Positions 13,029 to 28,000 of a DNA stretch of 64,000 bases are shown here, piece by piece. Below the pieces are notes generated by a model. The model was given only the letters and a program-made list of their open reading frames with translations. It was not told where the DNA came from and ran no database searches. Every line of letters starts with the position of its first letter. Position 1 is the first letter of the stretch. The stretch is from Cyclina sinensis (lineage: Eukaryota > Mollusca > Bivalvia > Venerida > Veneridae). Location: positions 2,616,197 to 2,680,196 of the forward strand of contig JAAONU010000009.1 of the NCBI GenBank assembly GCA_012932295.1, written 5' to 3'. The position numbers and the translations under genes are program-made.

Positions 13029-16000
13029 GTTAGTTGATGCCTCATAAAAGGCCACATTTGGTGTTTTTTGGCCACTATCATTTATATGTTTTCGTCAATA
13101 AAGAAAGTGGTGAATGGCAGTGGAAACCCTGACATCTATAGTACGCTCAGCGCGGATTTTGCAAAACCCGCGAGACCCCGCGGATGAGACTCATCGCGGA
13201 CGAAATTTTGCACAAAATTTGTCCGCGAGACCCCGCAAATTGAAAATGTTCACCACCGCGGACATGAATCTGTGGCCGTAAGTGTTTCTCCCGCGGAACG
13301 CCACGGTAAATCGCGGTGGAACGCGGTGGTCAATCACCGCGGATCGCGGTGAAAACTGTAGCTTTTTACGATTAATTATTAAAACTTTACTACTTAAAAT
13401 ACGTAAAATTTGATTCTGTAATAAAAAAATTATGTAGATACAATGTACATTGTATTTGTTGTTTCTACATCTTGTTGTTCTCTCGTTATTGAATTACCAT
13501 GAACAAAAATACACTAAATCGTGGCAAATCATTGTCGTATTAAATTCGAAAATAGAGTAGATATGCAAGTTCATGGTTGTGAAAACCATTTTTAGGTCAA
13601 ATACTGAATAACCTCGGTGTGCGGCATGTACGAAACAGTAACAAGAGACAACAATGAAAACGTCAATTTTTGTTTCTTACACCATAAAAATTTAATCCTT
13701 GTCTATATCTCCTTACAAAACTAGGTGTTACTATTTATAGATTTTCCGAAAATGAGAATTGAAAGTAGAGAGCAAGCATCCAAAAGCATGCAGCATTAGA
13801 TCATGTGATGTGGAAAAGGCAGTAAAATACTGGGATTTTTTATGGAAAATTACTCAGGCTTGCTGTCAAAGGTTAGCTCTTGAATTACAACCAATAAAAA
13901 TACGGTGTTGTATCACGTGTAAAGATCATAGGTCACGGGAATTGTGATTGACAGGTTGTTCCTTTGAGGCTACATATAGGTTTCACTACAATATTATGAT
14001 ATCAAAGATTGTGAAATTCATCCCGAATGATAGAAATATGAAAGGGAAGTGTTGAGCCACTGAAATTTACAAGTGTTTGTTATGCATCGAAAAAATATAT
14101 TTATAGAAGATCTGTAGATTTCACTTTCAAACCAGAGCTCAGATTGGTTTATAAACTAGTTTGAAAAAAGGTGATTTAGTTTGTATTTAGGTATGTTATT
14201 TACATAAGTGTCAGATCTCTGTGATTTTGAGTTAATCTGAAGACATGGTGCCCTTTGTAAAAAGTTGAAAGCCGCTACTGAGTGACGTAATTTCTTTGAC
14301 AGTTAAAGCAGTTCACTTAAAATAACCCCATAATTAGCATGTGTAACAAGTAATTGTTGTTAGGAATGTTCTAATTTTCGACGGTTTGGATAGTTCAAGG
14401 GAACAAGGATGCTGTAGTATACCTGGTCACTCCAAATTTTACAATCAAAACAAAGGTAACGTTTTTCATTTTAAATGCCGTTTCAATATTTTTACATCTA
14501 AAATTTTAACTAATGTTATTACCATTTAAGTATTTTGGTTGATTTAAAGTAATCTTGTAAAATAAGAACACGGTGAAAATTTTATAAAATAAACATTTAT
14601 TTTTGAGCTATAGTTATAATGGCCGCCGCGTTCCGCCACGAGAAACAGGTAACCGATTTTATCGATAATTTAAATATAATCTTTGGTATTTTGTCCACGG
14701 TGGAAACAACTGGACACCGCGGATCGCGGCGGAAATTAGCCCTCTCATCGTGGACGTCCACCGGGTTTGTCCGCGATAAGAAAAAATTGTCCGCGGTGGT
14801 ATCGCGGAAAAGGCAGAATCTGCGCTGAGCGTACTGTAGCAGAAAATATATAAACCTATTTCCTGTAAAGGAAAAAAGAAACCCATGCAGTAAAGTGTTT
14901 TATTCTTTTGATATTATCCTAAATAATGCTCATCCAAAGTTTTAGCCTTGCTGGATGCTTGATGACATCAAAATAAGCAAATGTGCAATGGTAATATACA
15001 TGTAGCGCAATTGTCGGTTATTGGTAGAGGCCATTTTAACTGAAGGAAAAATTCAGCGTTGTCTGACGTTGACATCACTGACACAGATTACCGTCCTCTA
15101 TACATTGCAATACCTAAAACTAAATATTGATAATTCTGTACAGATTTTGTATTTATTGATAAGTTTGATTAAATTCATTAATAATGTCACCCTGATACAT
15201 GAACATGATAATATTCATGTTATATTTTAAATCTACTACTTCATACTTTCAACTATGATAAAATTTAAGCTTTTTAACCAGGTTTTCAATTTTGAAAATC
15301 CTGGTTATTAGATTGGGGTATGGCGGGCGGATGGGCGGACGGGCGGATGGGCGGATGGGCGGATGGGCGTCAAACGAAATTGTGTCCGCTCTGTAACTCT
15401 TCAACCCTTTGAAGAATTTTGATGAAACTTCAGACAAATGTTTACCACATCAAGATGACGTGCAGAACGCATGTTCCGCATGGCTGGCTCCAAGGTCAAG
15501 GTCACAGTGACATTAACATTGAAAATCCTGTCCGCTCTGTAACTCTTCAACCCTTTGAAGAATTTTGATGAAACTTCAGACAAATGTTTACCACATCAAG
15601 ATGACGTGCAGAACGCATGTTCCGCATGGCTGGCTCCAAGGTCAAGGTCACAGTGACATTAACATTGAAAATCCTGTCCGCTCTGTAACTCTTCAACCCT
15701 TTGAAGAATTTTGATGAAACTTCAGACAAATGTTTACCACATCAAGATGACGTGCAGAACGCATGTTCCGCATGGCTGGCTCCAAGGTCAAGGTCACAGT
15801 GACATTAACATTGAAAATCCTGTTTACATGATTTTAACTTGATTTGGCAGTCAAAGGTCATATCATCTTTGGAGGTAATTTAAAAAAGATATGATATATT
15901 ATTTCATGTCTACTTTGTAACTTGAAAATTTTATTTTGAACTATTGAAACCAACTTTCTGTGTTGGTACCAAAATAACAGCACCATTTTTACTTCACTGC

Positions 16001-19000
16001 CATATTTCTTCCTAATTCCTGTCACATCAATACTTGGTCGTTGAAAACCTGGTTTTCGTCGCATTGCGGCGCTTCTTGTTACTTTATTGCCGTATTATGC
16101 TCTACCAGTATGAGTTTAAAAATGTAAAAAACGGAATAAGTTAGTGGAAAGTCATATTAATTATCTGTATTTAATTTTAGACTTGCATTCCTTTTTAAGT
16201 AAATATTGTATGCCCATCTTTAGACAGGGCATTGGGGCATACTATGGGAAATCTGTGCAATCTTGGCCCTCTTGTTAAAAGAAAGCTTGTCTGCTGTATT
16301 TCTCCTAAACCACTGGGTGTATTTCAAAGACACCTCACAGCAGTAATCAGTTTGAAGTTTTATTTTTTTATTTACAAAATTAAAGTATAGGTCCATCAAG
16401 TTTTATTTACTAGGTCTGGTAGGGTAATAAAAATGGTCAGTGTAGAAGCAAACTAAGAAAGGACAAGCAGCTACTGAAATGTGTTTATGTGGGCAGATCT
16501 AATTGTGAGGGCATAGTGTGGGCAGATCTGCCTTCAAGTATATATACTTACAGGATAATGAAATGTTTCATCCCAAATATTGAGATATTTCAGCAAAGCA
16601 AATCTGCACTTGAACATCTCATTAAAACCTTTAATATCATTTACAAATCAGAGGATGAATGTTTGCCGAAATTCATAAGTTCATTACGTCACTTGCCAGA
16701 TCTGACGTCAATGTCATGATTTCTATGTGAAGCCTGTGGTGTATAGGTAAGAAAATCAATATGTCATCGGAAAAATGATGTACATAATCTATGTTGTTAG
16801 AACGTCAGATATCTGCTATCCAAGAAATGCCAGTATATTTTTATTCCCCCTAAGGGAGGCAAAAAGTTTTTGAACTGTCAGACGTCAGTCTGTCCATCAG
16901 TCATTCTGTCCGAAAACTTAAACATTGGCCATAACTATTTTATTAGTAATTGGATTTACTTCATACTTGGACACAACATCCCTTTTGACAAGACCTTTCC
17001 ACTGACATATTCACTTGTGACCTTGACCCTTGGATGACCTTGACTTTGAAGGTAAAATTTTTCCAGAAATTCTAACATTGACCATAACTTTCTTTTTAGA
17101 GATTATTGACACCAAATAACCTTGACACTGAATTACATTTTTGCTTGAACATTGCTTAAGAAAGGATTACTTGATCTAGTTGATTCTCAATTCAAATGTC
17201 AAAGAACCACTTCAGGGGCATTGTCATCTTACAGCTACAGTCTTGTTTTAAGGTGTATACCAACAATGGATACAGAAGTAATGTTGTAATTTAGTTTTTA
17301 AGCTCACCAGAACCTTATATAATGAGGCCAAAATTCGGTGGCTTCCCAAATGAAAATACGCTAATATTTTCCCAAATTTGCCTGGCAAATTGCCAAAATA
17401 AAGTAGTAATTTCCAAATTTCTGACATAATTATGTTAGCAAAAGTGCAAGTATAATATTCCTCTGTTGAAGTGATAAATATAACTGTATTGTATAGTCCC
17501 ACCAGTCAACAGAAATACTGATGTAAATGCATTTAAAAGTAGAGCTTGATAAAAATAAATTTTGACTGCAATGTCTGATTGCTGAATTTTTCTTTATGCG
17601 CGGAACTGTGCTGTTTTTAATTGAGTTATTTTATTGCCTTGATACAACTGCTGCATTACTGATTTTGTTGCTATTGGTAAAAATTACATTTTACAAATAT
17701 TTTGTCAAAGCGGAACGTATTCACTATGTTTTCAAACTTATTTTCTAAACAGTTAATTGCATTACAATATGAAGACAATATTTGTTATCGGACAATTATT
17801 TCAGAATATATTCCAATAAAATCATCAATATTCCGAACAAGCACTGTGCATGATGTAAACATCTAATATTTACCGCGAATAAGATTATTCTTAAGTTCAT
17901 TAGCAGCTAGCTGTCAATAATTGAAATGCTTTTGTGACAATCTTTTAAAAAATGAATTACAATTTTCTGAATTGTGCCATATTTTTCAAGCAAAGAGATG
18001 TAACTTCTGCAGCAGCCAATTTTACAGAGCTGACTACAGACCAGGGACTCAAGGCCTACTTCTGTAGAGTTGCATCTATATTTGGCCTGCCACTGTTGAT
18101 CCCTTAGAGCACTAAAGCTTTTGACATGTCATTTAGCCTAATGAATGACTTGTGCACATTCCCTAGAACTTCACTGACCACTCAACAACTGGATGCTCTG
18201 ATGAGGATCAACACTTGTACTGGTACACCTCAAGATGAAGATTTTGACAGCATTGTTGACATGTTCAAGGCCTTCAAGGACATACAGCTGCCTTTCAGAC
18301 ACTGTAGTACTTAGTCTGTTACTTCTGTTTGTTGTTTAAACATCAGTCTTTTTTTTCCCAATTTGACAAGAAATTACGCTTGAATTTCCCGAAATGAAAG
18401 GCTGAGGCCTCTTCCCAATTTCTTGAAAAAAGGCCCTGAACTGATGGTTGGATCTTCACCAAACTTGGTCTGTAAAATTGTTAGGTGGTCCTCTTTCAAA
18501 TTTATTCAAATGAACTGGCCCGGCCCTAGGGGCAGCTAGAGCTAAAAATAGAAAAACCTTTGAACAATTTCTACCTATGAACCAATTGACGAATATTCAT
18601 GATACTAGATTTGTAGCATCCTTGGATGATCCTCTTCTAATTTATTTAAAGAAATTCACTTGGCCCCATTTAGAGATTGCCAGAGCTAAAAATATGTAAA
18701 ACATGGCTCGCACAAGTCCTTGAAAGTCCTTGAATTTGATCCTTAGTCCTTGAATAGTACTTGAATTTTGCTTCTAAAAAATCCCCTGGAAAAGTCCTTG
18801 AATTTTCAAAAAATAGGAAAAGTCCTTGAATTTCGAAAAAAAAATGAAGGGTGTAATCACAATTGTAGCGGTAAGAAGTACAGAAAATAAAAATGACATA
18901 AAAAAGTGACAAAAAAAATGATAAAAAATATACATGCACCCACTACGAATGTGAACGCTAGTTAAATGCGATTTCAGTACGGGTAAATACGGGTTTTAGG

Positions 19001-22000
19001 CACAGATTAGCGATTCTCACAACATGAATAATTTCTAGCGCGATCACGTGTGACACAACAAAAACAAGATGTGTGGTTCTAAGAATAAGTGTGTTTTCAC
19101 CAGTAAATGGCTAACAGACTATGATTATTCACTGTGGCTTAAGGAAATTTAAGTCTGACAAGCATAAGATTTTATGTACGTTGTGCGATAAACTTATAGA
19201 CATAGGGACAATGGGAGAAAGTGCTTTAAAATCCAACTTGAAAAGTAGCAAGCACAAGAAATGTGTAGAAGTCACAAAGAAAAATGTGTCCATTGACACT
19301 TTTTTTGTAAATCGAAGAGTCCCCATGCAAGCGCCACCACAAAAACTGAAAATGAAAGAGATGACAATAACAGTGTTTCTTCTTTTAATATACCACCCCC
19401 ACCCACACAGGTTCCAGGCCAGAGTGTGTGTTATGCAATGGACAAATATGTAACTGTTTTGTTCATGTACAGGTAGATAAATCAATTGACATTTAAAGTG
19501 ACTGGAAACAGATTTGTTCTATGTAAATGCAAATAAACCTTGATAAAGGTAGTTTTTCAAAAATAAAACTGTTTTATAACTTTTGTTCCATCATTATGCC
19601 TTATGAAGAGCCTGAATGGTCATAAATATTTAAGCCGCACGTGACTTGAAAAGTCCTTGAAAATTGATAAAAAGTCCTTGAAATGTCCTTGAAAAGTCCT
19701 TGAATTTTTTTGGTCAAGTCCTGTATGAACCATATAAAACTTCTGTTGTCTATTTCTGATGCATCAATAGATGGATCTTCATCAAGATTGGTCTTAGCAT
19801 TCTTGGGTATTTCTGCCTTACATTGTTTAAATGAATTTGCATGTCCCATTCAAAGGGCCTGCTGTGCTAAATGACTGGTTTATTGTTCTTCACCGAACTT
19901 GGTCACTTTCTGGTGAGTGACTTAGGGCCATCATAGCCCTCTTGTTTGTTGATGTTGAGAAATTAGTCCAGTAAACAGGGTTTTTTTCACTTAATTTGGA
20001 AGAGGCCTTAGCCTGTTGATTTCTGGAAGAACTGACGCTAAAATTGCTGATTTGGGAAAGTAAAAAGCAGGTGTAAGTTTGGATTTTTTTGGAAAACTGC
20101 ATGAGGTTAAAGAAAATTTCAATTGGGAAAATGCCTTTTATAGGCCTCTGTTATATAAGGTGAAAAACCCCTGGTAAAGCTATGGATGTTTTTACATGTA
20201 TGCTAATACACACAGATGCAAAAACACTTTGAAAGACGTGTTTTCCACAAAACTGTCTTAAAACTTTTTATGCCGCGGTATCAACTGATTCGGGAGACAT
20301 ATAGTGATTGTCCTGTCCGTCCCTCAATCTGTTTGAGGTTTACCCATTTCCTCTTACATCAATACTGCTTGCTACAAAGCTTTATAGTTGCATGGGTGTT
20401 GTCTTTGCACACTCTTAACACACCTTGACATTGACCTAATTTTGGACTTAACAAATCATATAGAAAACATTGTCAACCACTCTAGAGGCTGCATTTTTGC
20501 TAATCTTCATCAAAATTGACCAGTAGTTACTTTTTGATTACAATTTGGTCAGTTGCTATTCAGTTGGGTTCACCATTTTGTTTTATACTAACTGCTCACA
20601 AATATATACATGTATACCAGTTTGTTATATACAAACTGCCCACGACCATATATATTAGGGTTAGATCAGTTTCAATACGGTACCATATGGTTATTGGGCT
20701 TTTAGCCGTACCGATACAAAGGGAGACATTTCTGTTAAACTTCAAAAATAATCATGCTATCTTTACATTGAAACTTTCATCTGTAATTGTGTCAATATGA
20801 AAGTTTTAGATGCTGGTATCAGTTTTAAAAGTAAATGAATATGTCAAATTGATCCACCAGCTGACATCTCAATCTTCAATACATGTTTTCATATTATTAT
20901 ACATAAATCCTCCAAAATTTATTGATTTTCTTAGTTTTAGACTATTACCTTGTTCATAAACATGAAATAAAATGTCCCAAAATTTGTTTCTGCAGAGTTG
21001 GTAATTGAGTGACGTAATAAAAATCAGAGTCAGGGCTGTCAAATGTTAAAATGGGTCCGACACCTCTGGGTATATTTGTCGGCAGTTTCAAAGAGTTGTT
21101 TATAATATTTTGACTTCAAAGCCAATAATATATGCATGGGTTTCAGTTTAAGGGCCTTATGAAGATTCTTAATAACCAGCAATTTGAAAGATAATGTTTA
21201 AATGTTAAACATTAAAGGAAAAGTAAAATATTACGCCCATATCGCAATACATATTGTATCGAAATTGTCTGACCAATACCCAGCCTTAATATATATATAT
21301 ATAAAAATACCATTTTTTAATTAACAAACTGCCCATAAGTTTATACAATTTTGTATACAAACAGGAAGTTGTTTTTTTCTGCCACATGGGAAAACAACAT
21401 GGAGTCTAATACATTTCATGTTTTGCATTTGTTAATGCTGAGTCTGATTTTTTTGTCACTTGTTGTCATTGGAATTTTGATATATACTGTTTATACAAGA
21501 TGGAATGCTTTGTTTTTGCACTGGAACAATGATCTCCAGTAAAGGTATTTTTAACTGCCTGAATTGTGAATTGCAATGTATAAATATATGGGCAGATTGC
21601 CTGTTAGAGAGTGCAGCCATATTGGATTCTGTGTGTGGTCATGTTGATGTGTAAAACCCCAAAGATACTTGTTTTAAAAAAAAAGCATGCACTCTATTTG
21701 GAGAAATTCATTTGTGATGGGAAATACTTTCATGTGTCTAAATATGAAAATGGATATTTGTTTTGTATTGAAGATCAAGGCATATTTACCCTATGTAAAC
21801 TTGTTTTAGAAGAAAAAAGGATTTTTTATCAAGAATTTTAGATCGTCAGGATCATAAAATGAGACATGGCAAGTTTTTTTAACATACATTTTCTAGCAGA
21901 CAATCTATTGGAATCTATGTTTGTGTCTGCATAACTTTGTAATTCCTTGATATATTTTTAAATAACTTAGCAGAATAGTGTATCATTATAAGACAACTGT

Positions 22001-25000
22001 CATGGGCAGGGCTCTGTTCCATAGCTCCAAGGTCTAGGTCACATTTGAAGGGGGCGGGGGGAAGGTGACTGGGGTGGCAGGAGGCATTTGTTTCTACTCA
22101 ATAAAGGCTGTTGTTCACAATAAACTATATGGAGAAAAATTTGATAAATAGAAGAAAAATTAAATATTGAAAGGTCTGCATAAGGATGTTGCAGGTTGAA
22201 GGCATGACCATTAAACCAGTATGGAAAATGCTGATAAGCAACTTACATGTACCATCTGATGATTTTCTTTCAGGACGAGGTGTAAAAACTATTGTGCAAA
22301 GACAAAAAGGAAATTTTCTTCTGCACTATGCAGGCGAGACAATTCCAGCTGCTACAGGGGAGGAGAGGGAGGAGGAACACTCAACAGGATTCCGTTTTTT
22401 CTTCCGCGATCATAAAGGTCACAACTTATGGTAAGGCTAAAACCTATTAGTTTAGGGTTTCTACAAAAAAAAATTTAAGGTGCAATCATTGGGGTGGGTA
22501 GTGGAGGAGTGTCCCCTCTTGGTTAGAAAGTTTTTCATTGTTGTGTGAAAAGGGGTGTATTTTAAGAAGGTTCTGGGGTTATTTCGGTACAAAAAACAAC
22601 ATGTTAAAAAGCAAAAACTCACTTTGACTTAATCTTTAACCATAATGCAATAACTTATAAAAACATTGCACACTACAAAAATGTCTTTGGCTATTGAACC
22701 TGGATTCTATCTCATCTTTCTGAATGTTAAATCTAGACCAAGAGTCCAATCCATAAGTCCAGTCCAAGAGTCCAATCCATAAGTCCAGTCCAAGAGTCCA
22801 ATCCACAAGTCTAATCCATGAGTCCAGTCCAAGAGACCAATCTATGAGTCCAATCCATAACTCCAGTCCACAAGTCTAATCCATGAGTCCAGTCCAAGAG
22901 TCCAATCCATGAGCCCAGTCCAAGAGTTCAGTCCACAAGTCTAATCCATGAGCCCAGTCCAAGAGTCCAGTCCACAAGTCTAATCCATGAGTCCAGTCCA
23001 TGAGTCCAGTCCAAGAGACCAATATATGAGTCCAATCCACAAGTCTGCTCAACGAGTCCAGTCCATGAGTTGAGGTCCACAAGTCCAGTTGCACATATCA
23101 AGACTATCAGTAACAGTCCAGTTCAAGATTGGCAAGAAATTAGTCCTTATCCCCATCCACACCAAAATACGTAAATAATTTTTCCTGGTCTGACATGATC
23201 TACAAATGACAGGAATACTGCTCAAAATCAATGTCTCATAATAAGTTCACTTACCTGTTCAGATTATTGAAAATAATTGCTCGTCAAAATGAAAGTAGAA
23301 CACATTTGATTACATATTCGACTTGTTCCAGTTTTAATTGCATTTTGAATTTATGGTCATGTTATATTGGGAATAAGATTAGTCAGGTCAGTCAAGGTCG
23401 AAACACGTAACTGTAGTGTTATGGGAAACCCCTATATGTCACTAGACTGATTACTAGTAAGACTGGTTTACAATTTCCTGAGAATTCACAGTAAAATGTA
23501 TTGCCATGTCGCAATTTATTTAAACGGTGGTGCAGTCAATCAAATCACAAGTCACAGTTTTTGACAGCTGGGAATTTCCTGTTTACATCGATTGATATAT
23601 ACACAAAACTTTAGTTTTTCTGATGTAAGGCAGATAGGCAAAACAGTTCATTGTAATGATTTAAATAACATTAAATACAACTTCATATTTAAACAAAAAA
23701 TTGGTACCATTTTATGTTTTCATGTTTGTGGGTTTCCAGTTAATTACATCATGTGTAGTAGAAATATAGAAAATGTTGTTAGTCCTGAAAACTAAACAGT
23801 ACTTCTTTTGTAGTGTGGATGCGTCAGAAGAAACCAGTAGATTTGGCCGTCTGGTAAACCATGGAAGTAAAAAGGAAGTAAATGCTGTAATGAAAAGTGT
23901 TGAGGGATACTTGGTCCTCTTTGCCATCAGGTACATGCCTTACATTTCAGTATCTCGTCTATTTTTTGCTCAACTATTCAAAGAATAAGAAGAGCTATCC
24001 TGGTCACCCGAGTATCTGCTTCACCATTGCTCTCAGGTTAAAGTTTTATGGCAAGCTTCTCATTTCCACTTTATCTCTAATACAACTTCAGATAAAAAAT
24101 GGGTTAAAACTTTGCACATGTCTTTATGGTCAATTGAGAGTGTCATATCATCAAGGCCTACATCTCTGTCAAGCATTTTTGATGAGTTATCCCCATTTTT
24201 TGGACTTGGAAACTCTTGAATTTCACAGGTTAAAGTTTTATGGCAAGTTTGTCCTTTTCAGTTTGTCTGCAATGCTACTGTAGGTATTTGATTAACACTT
24301 TGCACATGTCTTTGTTGTCAATAGACGGTGTCATATTGTCAGGCCCATAACTTTATCAAGAATTTTTAATGAGTTATCCCCCTTTTTGTATTTAGAAAAA
24401 ATCTTTTGTTTTCCTGTATCTCCAATCTTTCTGTAGATATTGGGTTCAGACTTTTTCCCAGTCTGTGCTATCACTGGACAATAAAGGCCTATGCATTTAA
24501 ATGAATTTTCTCCCTTTTTGGACTCAAGTTGTGGATTTAATTTTACAGTCCACTCACCATAACTCCCAGTTTCTCAGACCTTTAAAAATATTATGAAATA
24601 ATGAAATACAGAGATAAAAATCAACCTTTGATCACTTCAAATTTTATAGTTCTACTTTCATTTTCAAAGACGGCGTTATAAGAGAAACACACCGTGTTAT
24701 TAACTAGTTATATATTTAAGAACGCATCTGACAAAGGAAAAATTTATTTTATCACAAATAAAGAAGTTTGAAATACATTGAAAATTTCATTACATCAGAA
24801 ATAAAAGTTTGACAAGAAAATGAGAATAGTGTATTCGTTATGTGAATCTACCGAATCTAGTATTTTTGGCTTTTGGTCTCAGTATGATTGCTGATCCCCG
24901 TTGTCAAAGTTATCTATATGTCATTCATTTCTGGCTTGTTTTAACAAGGTGAAAAAGGCATAGCTTAATTATTCCAAAGCCGGTAATTTTTTAGACGCAG

Positions 25001-28000
25001 TCTACGATCATTGAAGATGTTAATACTACAGTGACATGTTTGCAAAACAAATTGGCCATATCATCATGTACCGCTAATTAACGCAGCATCAAGCTGGAGG
25101 TGTGAAAACTTTGTTTGGAAAAATTGTACATCAAGATAAACAACTGCTTTTTGAATAAATTTTGGGAATTTTCCTGGCCTTTTCAAGCTATTTTGGGAAA
25201 ATGCCCCTGAATGGAATTGGAAAAAAATATATGGCATTTTAAGCAATTTGAGAGATTTCAAAAAGTTAAAAAACTACCTTATATGTGACTAAATGGTTTT
25301 ATTCATTTGTATGATCATATAATCTGTCATTTCTTTAAAAAAACAAGTCAAAATAACAAATTTAATCAGAAGTTGAAACAGTTTGATTTATTTTGGCAGC
25401 GGTTGGGAATATCTTTTTGAAATTGGGAAAAAATGAGGTTATTATGGATTGGGAATGGGGCCGTATTTCGGCCCGAGTGTGATAGGGCGAAATGCCCTGC
25501 TTTTATTTAGCTCGAGACAATGAAAATATCAAGAAAGTGAAAATCAAGTAAAACTGAGCTATTTCATATAGATTAAGAAGTGAAAAAATCATGACTTTCA
25601 TATCTAGATATTGAGAAGATTGAGATAAGTTATGTCGAGTTAATGAGAGTGAACTGTATCTCTAATATTACTAGAGATATTGGGTCCATACTTTGCACAT
25701 GTCTTCACAGGCATTGGATATTGTCAAGCCGTCAAGGCACCTAACTGCATCAAGCATGTTGGATGAGTTTTTACCCTTTTTCAAATAAGAAAATCATTAA
25801 TGTTCCCTTATCTGCATGCAGCTTTTTATATTTTCAACCAAGATAGGTATTCACTTGAAATTGTGTTTCGGGTCAAAATGTAAGCTCACTCAAGAGGACC
25901 CATAACTTTATCATGCCTTTTAAGTGAATTGTACACCCTTTGGTACTTTGTGTTAACATTATATTGTCAAGCACTGAGAATAGTGGAACATGCTGTCCCT
26001 CCAACAGCTCTTGTTATCTTTGTAGATGCTTACAGAAGATCATATGCCCGCTTTGGCAGGGTTCTTGTTAGAACTTCTTAAAACTTGGTTAGACTATTTG
26101 TTTTAAGCTCAAATGTTTTCTGAGAAAATCTGAGGTACCGTATAGCAGATTATTTCAGCGGACGCAATATTTCTGTGTTTCTGTGGTCTTTGAATGAAAT
26201 CACAGATATATATCCAGCAGAAAAAAAAAGAATCCAGTAAAAATTTAAATTATAAATAATAAATGGCAAATAATTAGATCATTTTATAACTGAAATCCCG
26301 GAAGGCACTGTTTCCAAGATAGTCCTATTCACTGTTTACAGTGTAAAAATTTTTTTTATACAATTACTGTAAATTATATAAACATGACTTTTGCTCATAC
26401 AATGATACATTACGCAAACAATCAACTCAGTAGCAGTTATCTGTGATTTTTTTTTACCTCTGCGTCCTGCGTCTCAGTTCGCAATAATTTTGCCGCAGAT
26501 GCAAAGTTTCAAATAATATGCATTTTTTGGAAACATGCATTTTCTTAGTAGGGAGTCCTGTATGAAAGGAATGAGACTACAAATATTAAATTATGTGCAA
26601 GTTTTGTTGGATATATGGGGAAGTCATTCTAATGACAGTTTTTGCTGATATTTCACATTGTATTTACTGTTCTTAGAGGGCAGTTTCGTCTGTTACCAGC
26701 CTATGGTAGCCAACATTGTATATTTATTGCTCTTGTTTGGAATATATTGAATTTATATTTAACTAGAATATATTCTATTAATTTGACCTGTACAATGACA
26801 AATATTCTACATTGTTTAGCAAGATGTTTGAAACATTTTGATATGTCCAGCTTGGCAGAAATCTTTGTAAACTAAGTGTAACTATCAATAATACCGTGGC
26901 AATAGTAGTTCAATTAGGGTTATTAAAACTGAAAAACCCTGGTTCAGCAAATCAATTGGTGTTTCTAGCATTTATTCGATTAAACCACGCTAAGAAAAAA
27001 GGTCGGTGAATCAAATCAGAATATTTGTTTTAGATGCAATTCAACTTAAGGTTTGAATTATCTACTGACAAGTGTTTTTTACAAAATAACAGTTAAACAT
27101 AAACAATACGACCAAGCAACAGCAAATTGAAATTTTGATTATCATTATACGAATATATAAGGGAAAAATAATAACAGCTAGGCATAATTGTTCAGGTTTG
27201 TACTTTTTCACCAGAATAATTTCTAAACTGGTCAGACAGTGAAGGGTGAATGGGTCTGTTATTCGGTACCATGTAAGGGTACTTTGCTGTTCATAATGTA
27301 AATATTGCTTAACTAAATATACATATTTCACATCCTAAGTTACTTTTCTTTGTTTTAATCATTATATCTTCACATTTTCTACAGATCAGAATTCTAAGAA
27401 TAAAGCTTAAAATGTCAAGGAAAGTGAAGTTTGATTAATATCAAAGCTAAATAATGGAAATAAAGACAGTTTTGGATAATTTTAGTAAGCATTGTAATTT
27501 AATTATTTTCCTTGCAATAAAAAGTCATCAAAATTAGGACTTGTCTGTTTAATGATGGGACTCATAGATTTATAGTCCAGTGAGTCCTAGAACCCACAAT
27601 GATAAATTTGTAAAAAAAATCACTGGTTATTGACCCATGCATTAAAATGCTGAATTATATATACAGTATACAGGTATCAGTGTTCAACTATACAACAGTG
27701 TATAGCAGTTTGAATATATAACAGTAACAGAGATACGGTACATATACTGTGTCTCCCTGTAATGTTAACATCATGGTCTTGTTAATCTTATGACACATTC
27801 CCAAAACAAACTTCATCTTTCATGGGAGCCGTAAATGTATAAATAAAAAACATACTTTTTTTGCGGGCAAAGTGCAGAAATTTCCGTCCACTATACGGTA
27901 TTATTGTCATTGCCATCTCATTGTTTGTTGTATGCCATACCCTGTCCACCGTCGTGCAAAAACTTTAACATTGGCTCATAAATGAATGTGCTTCCAGCTG

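Larger units (their letters stand above)
18420..19947 (+). repeat. GCTCACC-type dispersed element, split by a hAT-like insertion
   Basis: The line CTTGGTCTG..TGGATCTTCA seen in the copy at 61403-62030 occurs at 18440-18690 and again at 19740-19880, on both sides of the insertion at 18702-19734. The 3' end has AGGGCCATCATAGCCCT and CTTGTTT (19924-19947). Confidence 0.65.

Noticed and set aside
15249..15729. Identical 60-aa minus-strand frames starting MSEVSSKFFKGLKSY
   Set aside because: They arise from the 146-bp array; each unit gives the same accidental frame.
22876..23231. Minus-strand repeat protein LDSWTGLMDWTHG
   Set aside because: Encoded by a 13-bp minisatellite whose unit shifts the frame at each indel; no start or splice context.
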